Part shown: positions 1 through 13,350 of the stretch, piece after piece
Position numbering within the stretch: position 1 is the stretch's first letter
Layout: each line of letters starts with the position of its first letter
NCBI RefSeq assembly: GCF_905475395.1
Contig: NC_058339.1
Span: 8,626,001 to 8,690,000 of the forward strand
DNA length: 64,000 nt
Source of the DNA: Chrysoperla carnea
Lineage: Eukaryota; Arthropoda; Insecta; Neuroptera; Chrysopidae
Direction of reading: 5' to 3'
The notes under the pieces: model-generated
What the model saw: only the letters and a program-made list of their open reading frames with translations
Databases searched by the model: none
What the model was told of the DNA's origin: nothing
Translations under genes and position numbers: made by a program

Positions 1-544
1 AACTCTCGAGAAGTAAACTAAGATTTACGAATGATAATTGACACCTAAGGAACACATTCCACCAGATTTTAGCAAAAAATGAGCCCCTTATCTCATTTTC
101 CATCATCTTTTATGTCTTTGACTGTACTAAAAGAACATCTCACTTTTACATGCAATTAAGAATACTAATCATATATTACTTTTCAAATTTCTTTTTAAAT
201 TTTCTTATTTTAAAATTCATAAAATGTAATATCATCTCACCCACGCACACAGGTTAATAAATAACAGGCTGATGGAATAAATTGACGATATATGAAGATT
301 CGTTCTCCAGCCATACATAAACAATGGATAGATGACAGATGAAATGAATTAATTGTCATCTATGAACACAATTGATATTTTAAGTGAAGTATGTACTATT
401 TGTTTACATTATTTATAAATTATTATATTTGTTATTACCGAATAAGTATAACTTCTTACGAGCGTATATAAGTAACATCCTTTTTTGTTCGGTATAAGTT
501 TTTCAAACTAGGACATGTCAAGCCGAACACTCAGAATTGTTATT

Positions 545-660
545 CATGGTAAGTAACCTGGTGGTCTAAATTGGAACTACTGAAAACCGGTGTGCTCAAT
601 TTTTTTTAAATAGTACGAATTATTATCGCCAGTTGGCGGGGTTGAAACTCCCAGTTATCA
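545..660 (+). repeat. TGATAA-family short repeat, single unit
   Basis: This is one unit of a family seen at least five times in the window. It opens with CATGGTAAGTAACCTGG, runs through a segment like GGTCTAAATTGGAACTACTG, and closes with CGCCAGTTGGCGGG followed by CCCAGTTATCA. Fuller copies begin TGATAA, so the unit has short terminal inverted repeats (TGATAA/TTATCA). It is probably a non-autonomous DNA element. The superfamily is not recognised. Confidence 0.6.
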
Positions 661-1929
661 ATAAGTGTATATAACAAAGCTGCCATTTAGATTTAGCTTT
701 GTTTAAAATTTTACAGTTAGCCCTTGTGCGTCATAATGTGCGATTTTGGTTTGTATATTTTTAATTTTAGCTAAATTAAAATTTGAAAAGTAATCAAATA
801 ATAAAAAGAAATCTAAAAAAAATAATCAAGGAAAAAAAAACACACAAAAATATGTCTTGGTTAACAAAAAAAAAAAAAAATTATAAGTTACATTCGAAAC
901 ATCTTACTCTTATCAAGTCTTTGGTAATGTTGTGTTTTTTTTTATATAGTGATGGGAAAAAGTTCGGAACCTTAAATTACTCTCAAACGATTCAAGCTAG
1001 AGGGCTGAAATTTATGAGTTGAAGGTGAGATCGTTTAACGACCTTGGCGTGTTTGTTTTAATGTAACAAAAAACTACTAACACCAAAAAAACGATTCAAA
1101 ACCCATACAGAAGTTGCGTGAGCAGTATCGTCGTTAAACAATTCATGTTATGTACTGAACTTTTCCCCATCACTATTTGTTTATTACTAAAACTTCTTAT
1201 GCAATCTTCAATTTTATATATAATAAACTCGATTCACAAAATAGTATCATATCTTGATACGATCTCAATTTGCTCTTGATTCGATAAATTTAGTTATGCT
1301 TTCGAACCAAAATAACTTTATTTGAGTCTCGAGAAACGTGAAACTAAATATGGCTGATAGCTTAATTCGATCCTTTCTTATTAATTTCATATTGTTGAAC
1401 AAAAATTTGATACTTATATTTATATAAAACTTCAAAATATTTCAATAAATGTTTTTATTTTAATTTAGGACACTATGTCATTCAAAAACTGTAAATCCCG
1501 ATTTAAGCTTTCTTCAATTCCCAAAGTACAGTAGCACTTATTTATGATAACATATGATACACTTCGTTTTGTCTTTGCATTCAATGAAAAAAATCAGCTG
1601 AGTCTCCCAAATATGGTTTAGCATTAAAGTTTCACCAAGTTTCATAAACGTTCAATATATATCAACCAGAATCGCTTGCATAAGAAGTTTATAGTTTATT
1701 GAGTGCACCACATATTCATAGTTTAAGTTTTTTCTAATTAATTGGTAAGTAAAAAAAATTCTTTATGTCAATATTCTAATTCTAAACCCCTAATAAATAA
1801 AAATATATATATTTACAACATATAATTGGTATATATCCTGATATTCTAAGGCACCCATTCAATTAATTATATTTTTTTTATATAAATACTCAAATTCCTC
1901 AATTATAATTTTAAAAAAAAGTACGGAAT

Positions 1930-2095
1930 GGTTCATAACGTAAAGAAAACAAGATGATCTGGTATGAGAATTATAATATTCATACTTCCATTATTTTTAT
2001 TCTACGCATAACTGATATTGCGCTTACTAAACTTAGCACGTCATATTCACAGAAGGTGCACACTGACTAGCCTTGTTTTCTTTACGCCATTTTAT
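1930..2095. repeat. Small inverted-repeat (MITE-like) element
   Basis: A perfect 15-base inverted pair, CGTAAAGAAAACAAG at 1939-1953 and its complement at 2072-2086, brackets about 118 bases of AT-rich sequence. The size and shape fit a MITE. No target-site duplication could be fixed, and the superfamily is unknown. Confidence 0.45.
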
Positions 2096-3333
2096 TGTAT
2101 GGTATAGAGCAGGCACTAGAAGATATTCATTTAGTGCGATTGGAGGAGTAGGTATGTTATGACAGTTTTGGGACAATTTATATTCTTATTCCCTATAAAA
2201 AAAATTGACTTTGAGGTGGGTAAGAAGGTAAGTAGTTAGTTCAGTTGAGCGCTAAAAATTTGAGCTACCACAACGCTGGAGGGAGCAAGAGTGTGTGGTT
2301 TAGATGAGGAATAAAATTAGGTAACTATCCAATGTCGGCGCAAGACGCGAGCCCCCTATTAAAGTGTTAAATTGCGATGAAACGTAAAAAAATTTCAGAT
2401 TTGTTTTTTCATAGCGAGCAAAATATCATCAACATCGCAGCTATAAATTTCCTTCCCTTATTCCTTTGAAAGTTTCTGCTGCACTCATATTACAATCATA
2501 TTCCCGGTATCGCACTAAACAAATTGTTTATCTTTGACTCTAATGACTGATTTATAAGTATAAAATAAATATTGAGATCATTAAATTTTATATACAGAAA
2601 ATTTTTGTTCATTTGCTGCTATTAACAATGAAATAATTTTAAATAGACAGAGCCATGTCGAAACTAATCTCGATCAAAATGTGCGTAACTCATCCCCACT
2701 ACGAATTTTCTGAAGAAACGATTATTTATTTTCATTGAAAAATGCTAATACGAGACATGCTAATTGCCAGCCGGCGAAGACTACGAATTAAATGCGAAGA
2801 TAGCGATTAGACTGAAATAAAATGCGAAGACCACAACGTTTGGGGTACATTTAGGTGTACTTGCCTCTAATAAAATTAAAGTAAGGAAAAAATAATAAAT
2901 ACATTTCGTCCACTTCGTGTTTGTTTCTGAGGGATAGTATAACAAGGAATTAGCTAACAATGTATGCACAAAGACTTTTGATACAATAATTAAAGTTCCA
3001 TGCCACAAAGTTCAAATTTTAGAATTTGAAATGTGAACTTGAATCGATTTAGCATCTTTTAGCACTGTCTAGTAGGAATTTTTGAAGAGCATTGGTTACA
3101 AGATTATTTCCATATAAAATGCCATTAAAAAAATCAACTTGCAATCACATGACCAGACTCCGATTGTTATTTAGTATTAAATGTAAATTTTGGAATAGAA
3201 AAGTCATTAAGGACAAAATAAAATAAAATAAATAGTTAAGGAATGTTTTGTCAAGGATAATTGTTCTTAGATTTAACGTTAAAATCTTCAAGATATTTCT
3301 CCTAAGTCAAATTGATCAATATGAATCATATAT

Positions 3334-3650
3334 AGGGTGGACCATTTTAATCTATACACCTAAATATCTTTTTTTGTAGTTAACCAATCAAAAAATAACT
3401 TAAACAAAAGTTTCAGAGTTTGATGGAAGGCACCATGTTCTGACATCAGATTGTAGCCAATTTAGATCCTAAAAGGTAAGAGATAGAATAACACTTTAAA
3501 TTAGAAAAGATCAACTTCCTTATGTGTTATCCTATACCTTACTTTTTAGGATCTAAGTTGATTATTAAATCAACCCGGGGAATCTGATGTCGGAACAAAA
3601 ATTACAAAACGAGCTATTATTATCATAATAGATTAAAATGGTCCACCCTG
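3334..3650. repeat. 317-bp fold-back MITE with AGGGTGGACC ends
   Basis: The ends AGGGTGGACCATTTTAATCT (from 3334) and its complement (ending 3650) are inverted repeats. The symmetry continues inward: a segment with GATCCTAAAAGGTAAG near 3464 is mirrored by CTTACTTTTTAGGATC near 3539. The whole element can therefore fold into one long hairpin. The flanks are compatible with a TA target site. A partial relative lies at 10039-10160 inside an intron of the MFSD6-like gene. Confidence 0.65.
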
Positions 3651-4813
3651 GTATGAGCCCCCAATTTTATGGTATAAAAAATGAACTCAAAAGTATTGAT
3701 AGCTCGTTACCTATAAATGGAAAGTTTTTATAAATTGTAAAATTTAAAGGAACTTTTAAAGCATCATACTCGTTGTCGTATGTTTATAAAAAGTAATTTT
3801 TTCTAATAAATTTAAAATTAAATGGTAAGTACTCTTAAACCGCCTTTTCAATAATCAAATTTATTTATTTAAATCTGATCATTGAGAACGAAACTTTAAT
3901 AACGTATAAAATATATTATTTATTATAAGTACCTTAAAATTATTAACGTTTTCATTTTGTTGCAATGTATTCGTCATTTTTTTTTATTTGCTACACTTAG
4001 AGATATGATTAAGGCAGATTAAATTTTTAAGTGCGATCGACATCTCTAAAACCTTTCAAATATATCAAAATCTATTTTATCATATTATAGCGACAATGAA
4101 AGAAAATTTCAATACATAATTTAAAAAAACAGGGCAAAGAGTTAAATTTAAATCACTTCTCGAAAAAAAATCCCATGGTTAACTGAATTAGGAAAGTTTT
4201 AATAATATTTCAAAATCGTTTGCATTTTATTTATAAAAATAAAATGTATAGTCCTCAATGGAAAACCCTATTGATAGTGTTGAATATTCAGTCATTTTTA
4301 TCTAAAACTAACTCTCTTAAAGAATCCTCCTCTCAAAGAAAAAAAAATGAAAATTGAAGATTCAACCAACACTTACGCGTTGTAAAATTTGATATAGAAT
4401 TTTCTGTATATGTGAAATCTAAAGAAAATTGGCGCTAATTGAGTTGTTGAACAAAAATGGAAAAATCGCATATAAGTTTTATAACAAAACTTTTCAAAAG
4501 AGAAACAAAAACGCTCGTAGAAAAAATAGTCCAAATTTTGATTATTGACAAGATGGCTGCTTTCAAAAAAAAAAGTTTACTACTTCAAAGTTGTCTAAAA
4601 ATAATTTTTAGAATTCTTATTCCTTCGATGAATACCCGGGAATACCTGGGGATAATACCTGGTGCTAACCAACTTTGAAAACGCTGTTTCGAGAAAAACG
4701 CGTTTAAAGTTTAAAAAGACGTTTACATTCAGCTAAAATTTGTTTTAATGCGTTTTTCTTCGTAAATATTTCTCGAAACAACTTGAAATTTTCAGAGAAT
4801 ATACTTAAATATA

Positions 4814-5332
4814 ATAGGTTGGCTGATAAGTCCCCGGTCTGACACATAAATGGCGTCGCTAGTATTAAATGCATATTATTTTTATATAGTACCAACCTTC
4901 AAATGATTCGTGTCAAAATTTGACGTCTGTAAGTCAATTAGTTTGTGAGATAGAGCGTCTTTTGTGAAGCAACTTTTGTTATTGTGAAAAAAATGGAAAA
5001 AAAGGAATTTCGTGTTTTGATAAAATACTGTTTTCTGAAGGGAAAAAATACAGTGGAAGCAAAAACTTGGCTTGATAATGAGTTTCCGGACTCTGTATTT
5101 TTTCCCTTCAGAAAACAGTATTTTATCAAAACACGAAATTCCATTTTTTCCATTTTTTTCACAATAACAAAAGTTGCTTCACAAAAGACGCTCTATCTCA
5201 CAAACTAATTGACTTACAGACGTCAAATTTTGACACGAATCATTTGAAGGTTGGTACTATATAAAAATAATATGCATTTAATACTAGCGACGCCATTTAT
5301 GTGTCAGACCGGGGACTTATCAGCCAACCTGT
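4814..5332. mobile_element. Snap-back (head-to-head) irritans-type mariner
   Basis: The element has two 240-bp arms, 4814-5053 and 5093-5332, that are reverse complements with only about two mismatches, around a 39-base centre. The terminal sequence ACAGGTTGGCTGATAAGTCC is the end typical of the irritans (Himar-like) mariners. A TA lies on each side (4812-4813 and 5333-5334). The left arm carries the start of the transposase, reading MEKKEFRVLIKYCFLKGKN, and the centre continues it with VEAKTWLDNEFPDS. The rest of the transposase is missing and is replaced by an inverted copy of the first 240 bases. It encodes no working transposase and could move only in trans. Confidence 0.9.
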
Positions 5333-5609
5333 TATGTACATTCCGGAAATGCAAAAAAAATAGATTCTTTGAAATTTCTAACTGGATATAACTAACTCCT
5401 TAATTATACACAAGTTTTTAATTTTTTATTCAACAACCCAATTTTATGTGTCAAAAATGGTGACACGTAAGTGATAGTGCATCATTAGAAATTAAATAAC
5501 AACTCTGAAAATTAATTTAAAATCTGCTAAAATTATAAATAACATCAAAGCACCATATTGAATTCCACTTTCCATATAAATTATGTAAATATAAATAAGT
5601 GTTTGGATT

Positions 5610-8600
5610 CTATGTAAAAACATCTGTTAACTTATGATAATGATTACTATTAGATTTATTAACTTCAACAAGTTGAATATCCTGTTGATCGTCGATTATA
5701 TGCTGGGTGTCAGTGTCAGGTGGTGTTGCATAACGTGCTTGAACTATATTATAATCTGTTGAGTATGTAAAAATATATTTCAAAAAAATTTCCCAATACA
5801 CCTTTTTTTATTTTAAAGTACATATGCTTTTTGGTTTTACATTTTTAATTAATGCTATAAGTACACTTAATTTTTTAATTGTAATCAATTTTAAGAAACA
5901 ATCAAATATATTTCATTTACATAGCGTGAATATATTAAATTATAACTAGCTCGACGCCTCGTGCGGAAATAATAGTATTTCTAGAAATTTCCCTATCCCT
6001 ATTCTTATATAGTGTGTCCCCGGATAGAGGTAACTATACTTGTAAATTTCCTTATTTTGCATTTTAAGAATTAAAGTCATTCTTTATAAGAAGTTTTGCT
6101 TATTCTGAAAAGTATGTAGGTATATTTAAAACTTCTTAATAATGTACAGGGTAGCCAAAAATTTGGAATCACTATTTTTATTTTTGGTAAACTACTAATT
6201 AACTGTATTTCTTGATCCTTTACGTCGTGTAATTAATCGTATACCACTTGGATCGAATATGAAACATTCCCAGACCTTGTTCATCAATAATACTAAATAT
6301 GGAATTTAAATTTTCAACCTATAACAAACTATTTTCAAGGTTTGGCTGTATTCATGTTTAATTTTAATAGCCAAGCGCATATCCATAATTATTTGGACAT
6401 TCATAATCCAGTAGCACATTTTAAACACTATGGAATAATTTATTGAATATATTTGATTGTAACTTTGAAAAAGGAACTAAAAATATGTATTTAATACTGT
6501 AAATGTAAATATCACTTATACGTTAAATATTGCTATCCGATATGATAGGAAACAAATTGTGTATGTTTAATCATTTAAAAGTTTATATCACTGTTCTATC
6601 TCATCGAAACAATGGGATTTTAATGCTAAGAAAGAGTCTATCTAGCGATAGAAAAAATAACTTTAAGTGTTACCTCGAATAGATATATATTTAACGGTAG
6701 CAGTTTTTGACAAAAAAAAATTTTTATTATATAAAACATTAAAATAATTGTTTTTATTTTAATTTGGATCACTATGTCGTTTGTAGTGTGGCAATGTGCA
6801 ATTGTTAAAAAAAAACTAAATCGCGACTTAACTATATTTACAAAATTTATATAAGAACACAAACTACAAACTTTATATGAGAAACTAAGAAAACTATCAC
6901 AATTATAAAAGACTCTAACAGGTATGGTTTGCATTTTTGTTACTCGAGTCTCTAATGACCTAGCGTTAAAATCCCATAATTTATATTTGATCTCTCTCAT
7001 CACAACCTAGTTTGCAATTTGTTTGCCTTGTCTTGGTAAAACGGTGTCTCTTAAAAGATTTTTATCCTGTTTTAAACTCTATCACTGTATTATACAGAAG
7101 TATAGAATCTAAAATAAAATAAGAACCGTTTTAGGGATACACTCTTTTACCAAATAGAAGATATATGAATAGATGTTCGAAAAATTTATGTACAAAATTT
7201 AAGACGTGATAGAATCCATCAAAATAATTATCAAAAATTTATAAGAAATTATAGAATTCATTTAGAATTTAAACTAAAAAAAAATCTGTGTAGTACTTAT
7301 TTCATGGATAATGGATGAATCCCAAGTCAACAAATTTTTGTACACACCATTTTTTCAAACTTCTAATTTAAATTAAATTTAAATGGCACCTTTTCTCAAT
7401 GTAATTTGCGTAATTTTACTATGTTTTGAATAAGAAACTCCTGTTGAAAAATGTTTTATAACAATTTAAAAAATGTATGTATCATCCTAATATTATAATT
7501 TTCGTCAGACTGTAAACTGATTCAAGGTCAAAAACGATCCCAACCCGTGCTAACTTAACCCAAACCAACTAAACATAGAATACGTTAATAGTTGCTGAGT
7601 TAGCGCTAGTTAGAGTATTTTTTTGTAACAAGTTTACAATCTGACGGAAATAACAATTTTACGTTAACATATGTCTACAATTCTAAATAAAATTGACTAA
7701 TAAAGCTTTGTAAAGCTTTGAGTTGACTAAAATATAAAAAAAAAAAAAAACAAATAAAGACAATAACAACATTTGATTACATACCTTTATCATCGATAGT
7801 TGGTACATATCGACCATTACGTTTGATTAACATTTGTACAATGATGTGTATTACTAATACAACAAAACAACCAATACCAAAATAACGGAATGTTTGAGCA
7901 CCACCAATCACATCCAAACATTTACCAGCAATTAAACTACCAAGTGCAACACCTATCTCAAACACGGCACTTACTAAACCCTAAAATCATTAAATATATA
8001 TCTTATCTATACAACAACACCCTGTTTTATATCATTGTCGCAGTCAACTGGCTTAATTACCCGTTCAATTAACAGCCTAGCCTTTTTACTAAATGGCCCC
8101 GTTCAACTAATGACCTGAAGGATATTCAAATGACTTGAATTGATAATATTTAACTACTTGACTAGCCTAGTCATTAAAAAATTAAGTTCAACTTCTTCCT
8201 CTTGTCACTGGAAACTTACACACTGTCAATATGACGTCGGTAAGCAACAATATCGTTGGTGTTTTTTACAGTTTGATTGTGATTAAGCAAAAATCAGTAC
8301 GTTGGAAGAGTGTAGTGACAAAAAATTGAAACTAAGTATTATTTAAAACTGGTTTTCGCGGCAAGAATTGCAGTACTAAGATACAAACTATAATGACAAA
8401 ATTTTAGAGAATCAATTTCTTTGGAGATGGTGTAGCAAGTCAGACATCTTTTATGTAAGCCTGCTGTGAATCAGTGTCGCAATAATCGATTTGCTTGTTT
8501 TAAAAACAAAGTTCTTTGCGGATCCAAATGCCATAGAAGATTAAGTTTCGCTAACCGGCTCAGTAGTCGTGCGAATTATTGTAAATGACCCTAAAATTGT

Positions 8601-11600
8601 CTGGTTTCTTGTAAAATGCTCTCCATAAACCTGCTCTTAGCTAACATTTTACCTACGTAAAACTAGAACACCTCCAGTTCCATCATAAAATTCGTTAAGA
8701 TTTCTAAACTAATGTCAAACAAGGCTATTTTCTATTTTAACCATTATAATAAAAACATAGAGCAAGGTGGCTTTTTCAAAATTGATATAAAATCATTCCC
8801 TCCTCTTTCCGCTACCACCAAAATGTCGACCAAGAAAATTTGTACATATTTCGAGGTACAAACAAACATTAGACACGTAAATTGGCATTACTTTCTAATA
8901 TTGGTTGGGAAAGAACCTGAAAAGACTTTTTATCCATAATAATAAAGAATATTACCTGTATTGTTGTCTCTGTACCCAATGGTGCTACAATACTAGCATA
9001 TGATGCCATAGTTGCATAAAACACACCATACGATAGACCATGTAACAATTCCACTGGTAAGGCAAACCATGGTGATGTTAATGTAGAATACAATATTAAA
9101 CGTGTACCCAAACCAATTAAAACTAAATTCATTGTATTGATATGACCCAATTTTTTTAATATAAAACTAGATAAAAAGAAGAATGGTAATTCACCGCCAA
9201 AACATTGTATACCCATTAATAGACCTGTAACGAAAAATACAAGCAACACATAAACAAACAAACGAGTTACCCAAGATTCCAATTTCGGTTCGTAGCCGAT
9301 AGAGATGCCTTATTTTAAGAAAAAAGTGAACACACACCTTCTAATGTTTTCATATGATCAGTATTTTCTTGTGTATAGCCCATTGACTTATTTCTACTTT
9401 CATTAAGTTCTTCTAAGTACCAAAATAAAAAGTTCCAAACAAGACCCGTACACATTCCAATACATACACACCATATTAAAAATACAAAAACACGTATTTC
9501 TGTTATTAATTTACCAACATCATGTAATATCGAAACGGATAATGTTGTTTGATTATACTGAAAGAAAAAATGAACAAAATTAAGGTAGTATAGCAGTATC
9601 GAGGGTCACAGTTAAGTATTTTTTGTTCCTTATCGCACGTTCTAATTTGTTTGCTGGTTGAGAGTTAAAACCAAAAAGAGTGCAGCAAATAAAAACGACC
9701 CCATAAACCGACATGTAAGTTGCCAACAAGATAAATCTTTGAATCAATCAATTTTTCACTTACTTGTAACTTAAGCGATGAAAGAACGTCGAAAAACACC
9801 ATTATTATCATTATGTAAAATACAATAGAATAATTTTTCTTGATTGCACCATGACTTATATAGTCAACGAGAAATCCAGCTGATAAAGCTAATAAACCCC
9901 ATCCAATGGATCCCCATAAACGTTGATATCCATATAAATGTGGTTTAGAATCTGAAATTAGAAATAATTATTCATTTATTGTCATTTACAACAAAAATAT
10001 TGGTTAAAAGCGAGTCGAGTTCGCATAATCATCTTATACAGGGTGTCCTTTTTAATCTATTATGGCTTTAAGCTCGTTTGGTAGTTAACCAATCAAAAGT
10101 TGCAAAGTTTGATGGGGTACATCATGCTCTGACATCAGATTGAATCTAGTAGCCAACTCTTTTTTGATATCACAACGGACCCATGGTTTAAGTGTGTCCC
10201 GACCCAGGACAGCCTCACTAACCTAACCTAAGTTCTGTTATATCATCGACAATCTAGTGAATATTCAAATATCTATGGTCCAAAAAGATAACATTACCTA
10301 ACATTTCAAAACAAACTGCATCACCAACACTAACCACAACGGCCATACCAATCCAACTCAATGCTAGCAAAACAAAGAATATCCAATATTTATAATCTTT
10401 AAATTCATTTTTATCACTAGCATCCAATAATTCATTAACCAATTGTAAATCGCATGTAGTTTCACAATCCATACTCATATGTCGACTTACATTCTTATCA
10501 TCTTTTAACGGACAAAAAGGTGTATGCATAGAATCATCAGAAAATTGTGTCTGGGTCACACGATAATATACACACGAATCAAGTTGTACCGATAAACTAA
10601 TCGGTGATAAAGTAGTGAACGTAAATGTATGTGGTACGTTCGTATGTGTACTTTCACAATATTTCGTACTATTCCAATATTCACATATTGTATCCCATTT
10701 TGTTGTATCGTCCATTTTGCATTTTAACTGGGAAAAAAAAGTAAACCTGCGTTATTTGCAATAACAATTTAACGCATTTTATCGTAATTGTTTCTCTACA
10801 GTATTGTAAAAAAGTTTTGGTTTATTGCACGGTACATACATGTAAACCAAACACATGCTTTGTAGTCAAATAATGTGTTATTTTTAGCTTTACAATACCA
10901 CGAAACTACAAAAATATATAATATATTGTGTGCAAGTGCTGTTTATAAATTTGATAATATACATATCGCTCTTCAATCATCAATACTCTAACTATAGTCG
11001 TCTCTGTGCGTCAAATGATGGATTTCGATGAACTTATAATTAAATTAAAATTTTGTTTTTATATCATCGACAACCTTATATTTTTATGGTATAATTATAA
11101 ACTACAAGATTGTCTAAATATTTTAGATAGTTTTTTATCACACTCTTTAGATTTTTTGATATAGAAATATCCAATTGAAAAGGATAACCTATATGATTCA
11201 TCATTTTTTCAGCCAACTTTGAACGATAATATAATAATAAAAAGCCCGATGACCTAGGAATTTTGTTGTAATTTTTGGAAACTTTGTTAATCAAAAAATG
11301 TATTTATAAAATTTCATTGAAATCCCTCGTATTATTCAATCCTATCTCCTTAATTTTCGGATAATAAAAATTTACCTGACACTTCATAGTTGTATTCTGA
11401 TTTTTGATAAAAATTTCTTTTTCTAATTGTTTATTTAAATTATTCGAGCATAATTCAAATTCTGAATCATGCCCCCCACATTCAAATTCGGTATGTACTG
11501 CAGGTTTTTCTGGTATAAACATAATTCCAAAAAATGCTACTGCGGTTAATACTTGAAAAAATAAGAAAATACTCTTTTGCATTTTATATCGATCAGCCAG

Positions 11601-12385
11601 CGCACCAAATCCAGTTTTTGCAAACATTCCAAATACAGGTAAACATGTGTATATTAATCCAATTGCTCCCGCAGAAAATCCAAATTGTTTTCCCAATGTG
11701 GGCATAAACGGTACAACAGGCCCAGTTGCTAAAATCGAAGCAAACTTATGAAAAATAGTTTTTCTTGAAAAAACCAGCTACAATCTTGACAATTGTCCCA
11801 AAGCCAAAGCCAGAGATCCATAGGCACAATATATGTTTGTTATAGACGTTTTTTATAGTAATCACGTCGCCCATGTGCCCTGTATGGTCGTCCTTTTACA
11901 AGAAACTTGTTTACCTGTTTTTAATTTTTCTGGCCCCATAATTATCATTTCAATTTTTTCAATATTTTTTCCCTTAGTTGATGATGCCCCATAAGAACGT
12001 ACTCCGCGTACCCTGTATGTAATCCGGCCCTGTATTATCTAATTTGATATTATTATTTCCGAAAGACAATGAAAATAGAAAATTTTTACTTATCGTCATT
12101 TTTATTTAAAAAACGAAACGAAATTGGTTGAAAATTTTTAAACATCTTAAAGCAAGAGACTATAGACCAAAATTTGATGGGGAAAATACTTGGATTATTT
12201 TACGAGGGCTATCCACAAAGAGTGGACAAAAAAGTAGTGTTCCAAATTTACAATGATGGTCCAATTTTACCCAGAATAATTATTTTAATACTAGTGCATT
12301 AAATTATACATATTTTAATAAACTTACCAGCATTAAAAAAGAAATAATGTGCCTTTAATGGTATTAATTTTTTATGTATGTGCAT
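5610..12385 (-). CDS. Mfsd6: MFSD6-like major facilitator transporter, 8 coding exons
   Basis: A 647-residue multi-pass membrane protein of the major facilitator superfamily, MFSD6 type. The transported substrate is not known. The exons, read on the minus strand, are 12385-12328, 11728-11376, 10727-10298, 9951-9764, 9557-9338, 9308-8956, 7980-7785 and 5755-5610. All junctions are GT-AG and in phase. The first exon begins MHIHKKLIPLKAHYFFFNA, the usual MFSD6 opening just before the first helix. Exon 2 carries GPVVPFMPTLGKQFGF, a hallmark of the family. Exon 3 (residues about 138-280) is a Cys-rich, N-glycosylation-rich loop. Exon 4 has YGYQRLWGSIGWG, also typical. The remaining helices fill exons 4-7. 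The last exon is a hydrophilic tail ending KLTDVFT. Introns hold small repeats, including LINE and MITE scraps at 10039-10231. It is divergent from the P450, with 1.3 kb between the starts. Confidence 0.9.
6006..6048. repeat. Single arm of a 90-bp palindromic repeat
   Basis: This stretch, with GTGTGTCCCCGGATAGAGG, matches one arm of the palindrome at 43845-43934 almost base for base. It lies in the last intron of the MFSD6-like gene. The second arm is absent here. Confidence 0.6.
7035..7151. repeat. Small inverted-repeat element in the last MFSD6 intron
   Basis: GGTAAAACGGTGTCTCTTAA at 7035 is mirrored, with several mismatches and small gaps, by the complement of GTTTTAGGGATACACTC...TTTTACC ending at 7151. 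This gives terminal inverted repeats of roughly 20 bases around a centre of about 70 bases. It is MITE-like and of unknown superfamily. Confidence 0.45.
7501..7649. repeat. 149-bp inverted-repeat (MITE-like) element
   Basis: TTCGTCAGACTGTAAACTGA at 7501 is the near complement of CAAGTTTACAATCTGACGGA near 7629-7648. The ends are about 20 bases with a few mismatches. It lies in the last intron of the MFSD6-like gene. Confidence 0.55.
10039..10160. repeat. Partial copy of the AGGGTG fold-back family
   Basis: It begins ACAGGGTGTCC and shares AGTTAACCAATCAAAA, AAGTTTGATGG and CTGACATCAGATTG, in the same order, with the element at 3334-3650. Only one arm is present. It is directly abutted by a LINE 3' tail at 10161-10231. 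Confidence 0.6.
10161..10231 (+). mobile_element. LINE 3'-tail fragment ending in TAACC repeats
   Basis: This fragment matches the 3' untranslated ends of the LINE copies at 32185-32860 and 55687-55896: GATATCACAACGGACCC, then GTGTGTCCC, CAGGACAGCC, and a terminal CTAACCTAACCTAA. No coding part remains. Confidence 0.7.
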
Positions 12386-13210
12386 TTTTAATTATTTTCA
12401 CAGTTTTTCTCTATTGGAAAATTGACCTATTTTAAATATTACAAAATAATTACGATTTTATTTAAAGCTTCCAAACTTATAATCGAAATCATTAATAAAT
12501 TTTTCCTGTTTAATGTAAAAAAAAAAAAAAGAAATTGAGAACAGATTCCAATTTTGTAAGAAATAAATAAACCACGCGATTATGAACCTTATTTATATAT
12601 TCATTTAAAAATAATATTTGGTAAAAAAGTCGCATGCACTTTGGTCTGAAATGACAAGAAAATTGTCAACAGACCGATAAAAAAACTTTTAAAATTCAAA
12701 TGTTCCTAAAAATACTAGGTCCGTTTTAATCGGCGTGAGTGAAATACCAAATGTCATTTTAAACTATTTGAAGTGAGATAAAAATCAAGAATTAAAAAAG
12801 TATTAAAACAAACCTTTTATTAATATTTGGCGGGAATCTACTAATTGCTTAGTTTGTCCTGAAATACATTAATTTTTTTAGTTTTTAAGCAAAAAAACTT
12901 TCCAGTTTAAACGTCACTTAAGGTTGTTGTCTACCTATGGGTATAGGGTTCGAAAATTTTTGATTTTTTTATACTTATTGAGGAAATAATACAATTACCA
13001 AAAAAATTTCAAATCGAGCATGACTGTCTCTAACTCGAAATAATTTTCGTTTTTAATTTTATTTTCAAAAAACTATCTGAACATTGATGTTGTTGTTCTG
13101 AGTTTAAAAAAAAATTATTCACCGTTTCATTATTGAGATATTATAATTACCCAAATTAATAGCTATTGTTGAACAGAAACGGCTATAGTTATATAGTATT
13201 AGTCGTAATT

Positions 13211-13341
13211 GGAAGGAGATATCTATAATAACACAAGAATCGATACAGAATATGTATTATGAGAAACAGTTGCGTTGGACATTAGCGTTGCGTATAAATA
13301 ATATGTTTCAATTGCTGTGTTAATATAGATATCTCTCTTCA
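13211..13341. repeat. Small inverted-repeat element upstream of the P450
   Basis: GAGATATCTATAATAACACA at 13216-13235 is mirrored by TGTGTTAATATAGATATCTC at 13316-13335, with one or two mismatches over 20 bases. The whole is about 130 bp and MITE-like. Confidence 0.6.
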
Positions 13342-13350
13342 ACGTCCATA

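Larger units (their letters stand above)
1..5609. other. Intergenic, AT-rich, repeat-bearing; no gene seen
   Basis: No open frame here resembles a known protein. The short frames are low-complexity and lack a coding look. The supported contents are small inverted-repeat elements at 545-660, about 1930-2095 and 3334-3650, and the snap-back mariner at 4814-5332. The rest is AT-rich sequence in which I see nothing specific. Confidence 0.6.

Noticed and set aside
4938-5162. Minus-strand frame mirroring the mariner transposase start
   Set aside because: It is the second arm of the snap-back element, not an independent transposase gene.
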